Source: Deltaproteobacteria bacterium
Lineage (GTDB): Bacteria > Myxococcota_A > Polyangia > Haliangiales > Haliangiaceae
Direction of reading: 5' to 3'
NCBI GenBank assembly: GCA_013696695.1
Contig: JACCYD010000592.1
Location: 1-8,409, forward strand
DNA length: 8,409 nucleotides
Shown: positions 6,146-8,409 of the stretch, one piece after another
Position numbering within the stretch: position 1 is the first letter of the stretch
Layout: every line of letters starts with the position of its first letter
Translations under genes and position numbers: made by a program
Notes under the pieces: model-generated
What the model saw: the letters and a program-made list of their open reading frames with translations, nothing else
What the model was told of the DNA's origin: nothing
Databases searched by the model: none

Positions 6146-6157
6146 CCGACGCGTCGG
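6146..6157. promoter_or_regulatory. 12-bp perfect palindrome CCGACGCGTCGG
   Basis: Perfect palindrome about 120 bases upstream of the dehydrogenase start, just beside the direct repeats. It is a possible protein-binding site; CpG-rich palindromes also arise by chance in such GC-rich DNA. Confidence 0.3.
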
Positions 6158-6185
6158 CGACGACCGTTGAAGAACCGCGGGCGAA

Positions 6186-6257
6186 GCCGATGCCGATGCC
6201 GATGCCGATGCCGATGCCGATGCCGATGCCGATGCCGATGCCGATGCCGATGCCGAC
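6186..6257. repeat. Intergenic hexamer microsatellite, 11 perfect GCCGAT copies plus one GCCGAC
   Basis: Eleven perfect tandem GCCGAT units (6186-6251), then a degenerate unit GCCGAC (6252-6257). No stop codon occurs in any of the six frames of the array, which explains spurious repetitive peptides (Arg-Cys, Ser-Ala, His-Arg) in that area. The array lies in non-coding DNA about 160 bases upstream of the dehydrogenase start. Its copy number is likely to vary by slippage. Confidence 0.95.
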
Positions 6258-6428
6258 GCAATGATGTTTGTCCTGTCCGGCCGACCGGCGGACGCGCGGT
6301 CCAGCCCGCGGACAACACGCGCATCAACCACGCGGAATCTGTTGTCGCGCGCGACGGCACCGAGCTTGCTGCAGGACGCGACCACTATGGCCGCAGTTCC
6401 TTCGCCTCGATTAACTCTCTCTCGATCG

Positions 6429-8243
6429 TTATCCGCAGACGGACCAGCCGCAGTGCCGGCACAACCTGCAGGAGGTCTGCACCACGAGGAGCGATCCGCA
6501 CTCGGGGCAGCTCGGGGCGGCAGCGACGACCGCCTGCTTCGTCCCGGTGACGAGCACCTGTCCCTCGCGGCTGGTGTCTCGGTAGACGGTGATTCCTTTG
6601 CAGCCAAGCTCGTACGAGAGCTGGTACGCAGCTTTCACATCCGCCGGCGTGGCGGTCTTGGGGAGGTTGATGGTCTTGCTGACCGCGGCATGCACGCGCC
6701 GTTGAAACACGGCCTGCATCCGAACGTGGATGGCCACCTCGATCTCGTGGGCCGTCGGGAACGCTCGCTGGACTTCGGGGGGCACGTCGCTCCGGCCGCG
6801 CACGCCGCCGTGCTCGGCGATGCCCTCGAACAACGCGGGGGAGGCGAAGCCGCGCTCCTTCGCGATCCGCTCGAACGCCGGATTCACTTCGGTGAGCTCT
6901 GCACCGTCGAGGACGTTCCGTCGATACGCGAGCGCGTAGAGCGGCTCGATGCCGGAGCTCGATCCAGCGATGATGCTGATCGTTCCAGTGGGAGCGATGG
7001 TGGTCGTGGTCGCATTACGGAGCGGTCGCTGCCCTGCTTCGTCCCACCGCGAGCCGGCCCAGGTCGGGAAGGCACCGCGCTTCTCGGCGAGCGCGCGCGA
7101 GGCCGCCAGCGACTCGTCTTCGAGAAAGCTCGCGAGCCGATCGGCGAGCGCGAGCGCTTCCTCGGAGTCGTACGGCCGGCCCATCGCGGCGAGGGCGTCG
7201 GCCCAGCCCATGATGCCGAGCCCGATCTTGCGGGTGGCCTTGGTGGCCTTCTCGATCTCGGGGAGCGGGTAGCGGTTCGCGTCGATGACGTTGTCGAGGA
7301 AGCGGACGGCGTCGTGGATGGTCTTCCGCAGCCGCTCCCAGTCGAGCATGCCGTTCGTCACGAACTTCCCGACGTCGATGCTGCCGAGCGTGCAGCTCTC
7401 GAACGGGAGCAACGGCTGCTCGCCGCAGGGATTTGTCGCCTCGATCTTTCCGAGTCCCGGCGTTGGATGGAGCTCGTTGACGCGGTCGATGAACACCATC
7501 CCCGGATCGCCCACCGCCCATGCAGCATTGGCGATCGCGTCGAGCACTTTGCGCGCGTCGAGCTTTCCACTGACGGCGCCACTCCGCGGGTTTACGAGAT
7601 CGAAGGTGGTCCCGTTGCGGACCGCGGTCATGAACGCGTCGGTGATCGCGACCGACAGGTTGAAGTTCCGCATCCGCTGCGGATCGAGCTTGATCGCGAT
7701 GAACTCGAGGATGTCCGGGTGGTCGACGCGCAGCATGCCCATGTTGGCGCCGCGCCGCGTACCACCCTGTTTGATCGCCTCGGTGGCGACATCGAACACC
7801 TGCATCAGCGACACCGGACCGGAGGCGGTGCCGCCGGTCGAGGCGACGAGGTCGCCAGCGGGTCGAAGCCGCGAGAACGAGAAGCCGGTGCCACCGCCGG
7901 TCTTCTGGATCTCGGCGGCCCACCGCACGGCTTCGAAGACGCCGGTGGTGGAGTCTTCGACGGGGACGACGAAGCACGCCGCCAGCTGACCGAGTGGGCG
8001 GCCGGCATTCATGAGGGTCGGCGAGTTCGGCAGGAACTCGAGGTCCGCCATCATCCGCTCGAAAGCCGCGCGGATCGTGGCGAGCTCCTCGGTGGAAGTG
8101 CCGTACCGGCCCTCGACGTTGGAGACATGACGCGCGACCCGGCGGAACAGCTCCTCCGGCGTCTCCACGACCACGCCGCCCTCGCGCGCGAGGTAGCGCG
8201 CACGAAGCACCGCGAGCGCATTGTCGGTGAGCGTCGCCGCCAT
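6429..8243 (-). CDS. nrdJ: Adenosylcobalamin-dependent (class II) ribonucleotide reductase
   Basis: 604 aa, cytosolic. It reduces ribonucleotides to deoxyribonucleotides using a thiyl radical made from adenosylcobalamin, independent of oxygen. Seen: FLPNSPTLMNAG (70-81) at the substrate site; C90, the first redox cysteine (LAACFVVPVED); KTGGGTGFSFSRLRP (114-128); the catalytic NPCGE (271-275) with radical C273 and E275; C284, the second redox cysteine (ESCTLGS); and TIAPTGTISIIAGSSSGIEP (415-434). The C-terminus carries six cysteines (C579, C582, C592, C595, C598, C603), ending CGWSVCG, the usual zinc-ribbon and shuttle-thiol tail. There is no ATP-cone before residue 30, so it is a short form without the N-terminal allosteric domain. 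Start chosen at 8243, where the LTDNALAVL...ARYL opening matches the family. No Shine-Dalgarno; TATGGT lies six bases upstream. No cobalamin riboswitch or NrdR box is seen upstream. Confidence 0.97.
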   Translation of the reverse strand: MAATLTDNALAVLRARYLAREGGVVVETPEELFRRVARHVSNVEGRYGTSTEELATIRAAFERMMADLEFLPNSPTLMNAGRPLGQLAACFVVPVEDSTTGVFEAVRWAAEIQKTGGGTGFSFSRLRPAGDLVASTGGTASGPVSLMQVFDVATEAIKQGGTRRGANMGMLRVDHPDILEFIAIKLDPQRMRNFNLSVAITDAFMTAVRNGTTFDLVNPRSGAVSGKLDARKVLDAIANAAWAVGDPGMVFIDRVNELHPTPGLGKIEATNPCGEQPLLPFESCTLGSIDVGKFVTNGMLDWERLRKTIHDAVRFLDNVIDANRYPLPEIEKATKATRKIGLGIMGWADALAAMGRPYDSEEALALADRLASFLEDESLAASRALAEKRGAFPTWAGSRWDEAGQRPLRNATTTTIAPTGTISIIAGSSSGIEPLYALAYRRNVLDGAELTEVNPAFERIAKERGFASPALFEGIAEHGGVRGRSDVPPEVQRAFPTAHEIEVAIHVRMQAVFQRRVHAAVSKTINLPKTATPADVKAAYQLSYELGCKGITVYRDTSREGQVLVTGTKQAVVAAAPSCPECGSLLVVQTSCRLCRHCGWSVCG

Positions 8244-8409
8244 CTGCGGACCATACGTTCCGCTGCGAGGTGGCGCAACCGCCCGAGACGAGGGCTCGCC
8301 TGGGCAATTGTCGTCGCACTTGGGCTACTGCTGCTGGCCGCAACCCGGGTCGAGGCAGCGCCTGCGACTTCGCTGCCCGCTGGACGCGCCGGCGACGAAG
8401 TCGATGTGG
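8244..8409 (+). CDS. Possible 5' end of a divergent exported-protein gene (partial)
   Basis: The frame beginning at 8244 encodes an arginine-rich stretch, then a hydrophobic core (AWAIVVALGLLLLAA, from 8298) and a VEA-A signal-peptidase-like site, continuing past the window edge without a stop. This is the classic layout of a Sec signal peptide. No ATG, GTG or TTG lies in frame between 8244 and 8409. The nearest in-frame ATG (8127) lies antisense within nrdJ; CTG (8244) or ATA (8253) would be unusual starts. A GTG at 8270 is in another frame, so a one-base sequence error could also explain it. Product unknown. Confidence 0.35.
   Translation, partial: MRTIRSAARWRNRPRRGLAWAIVVALGLLLLAATRVEAAPATSLPAGRAGDEVDV

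Larger units (their letters stand above)
6025..6428. other. 404-base non-coding stretch upstream of the dehydrogenase gene
   Basis: Region between the dehydrogenase start and the stop of the ribonucleotide reductase gene, both on the minus strand. It holds imperfect direct repeats with two palindromes (6083-6157), the GCCGAT array (6186-6257) and a GTCGCGCGCGAC palindrome (6344-6355). A cluster of GTCC/GGAC inverted elements lies at 6268-6315, including TTGTCC (6268-6273) facing GGACAA (6310-6315). No clear intrinsic terminator for the reductase gene is seen. No frame across it looks like a real protein. Confidence 0.7.

Noticed and set aside
6186..6257. Tandem array considered as a CRISPR.
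   Set aside because: Units are six bases with no spacers and no cas genes nearby.
6344..6355. GTCGCGCGCGAC palindrome as an operator.
   Set aside because: Alternating CG tracts form such palindromes readily in this GC-rich DNA, and nothing nearby supports a site.
6058..6607. Repetitive peptides (Arg-Cys, His-Arg, Ser-Ala repeats) in the frames crossing 6186-6257.
   Set aside because: They follow from the GCCGAT array being stop-free in all frames. No frame has domain-like sequence or start signals.
6261..8409. Very long plus-strand open frame opposite nrdJ with no stop before the window edge.
   Set aside because: It is the antisense frame of a well-conserved enzyme and looks like codon-bias shadow. 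Only its last part, beyond nrdJ, has a plausible signal peptide.

Overview
The window reads as a high-GC, gene-dense bacterial chromosome segment, most likely from the Myxococcota (former Deltaproteobacteria). The reasons are the small ribbon-helix-helix protein of a type familiar from myxobacteria, the Gly-Ser-rich linker in a respiratory protein, GC-rich hexamer microsatellites and long antisense open frames. No mobile element, tRNA, rRNA or CRISPR array is visible.

Left part (57-2932, minus strand, reading right to left): a DksA/TraR-type RNA-polymerase-binding regulator, then a Tat-exported Rieske iron-sulfur protein, then a large cytochrome b fused to two c-type heme domains. The Rieske stop and the cytochrome start overlap (GTGA). 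Together the last two form the catalytic core of a compact Rieske/cytochrome b complex: quinol is oxidised in the membrane, and electrons go to the Rieske centre and then to the fused periplasmic hemes. The cytochrome b is b6-like in heme spacing. It has PLWY in place of the usual PEWY quinol-site motif, and a Gly-Ser microsatellite lies inside its first heme c domain.

Middle (3088-4979, plus strand): a 66-residue ribbon-helix-helix protein, an alpha/beta hydrolase with a complete catalytic triad, and an unrecognised 137-residue Arg-tailed protein. The stop codon of the last gene lies inside a set of mutually exclusive hairpins, followed by an intrinsic terminator.

Right part (5035-8243, minus strand): a zinc-dependent MDR-family dehydrogenase, a 404-base non-coding stretch with repeats, palindromes and eleven perfect copies of GCCGAT, and a full-length adenosylcobalamin-dependent (class II) ribonucleotide reductase. 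The last ~165 bases may hold the 5' end of a divergent plus-strand gene for an exported protein, but its start codon is unclear.

No wholly new multi-gene system is evident. The items most worth a second look are the fused cytochrome b/c protein with its unusual Qo motif and microsatellite, the interleaved hairpins at 4868-4979, and the repeat-rich region at 6083-6257. All functions are read from motifs alone; no database search was possible.
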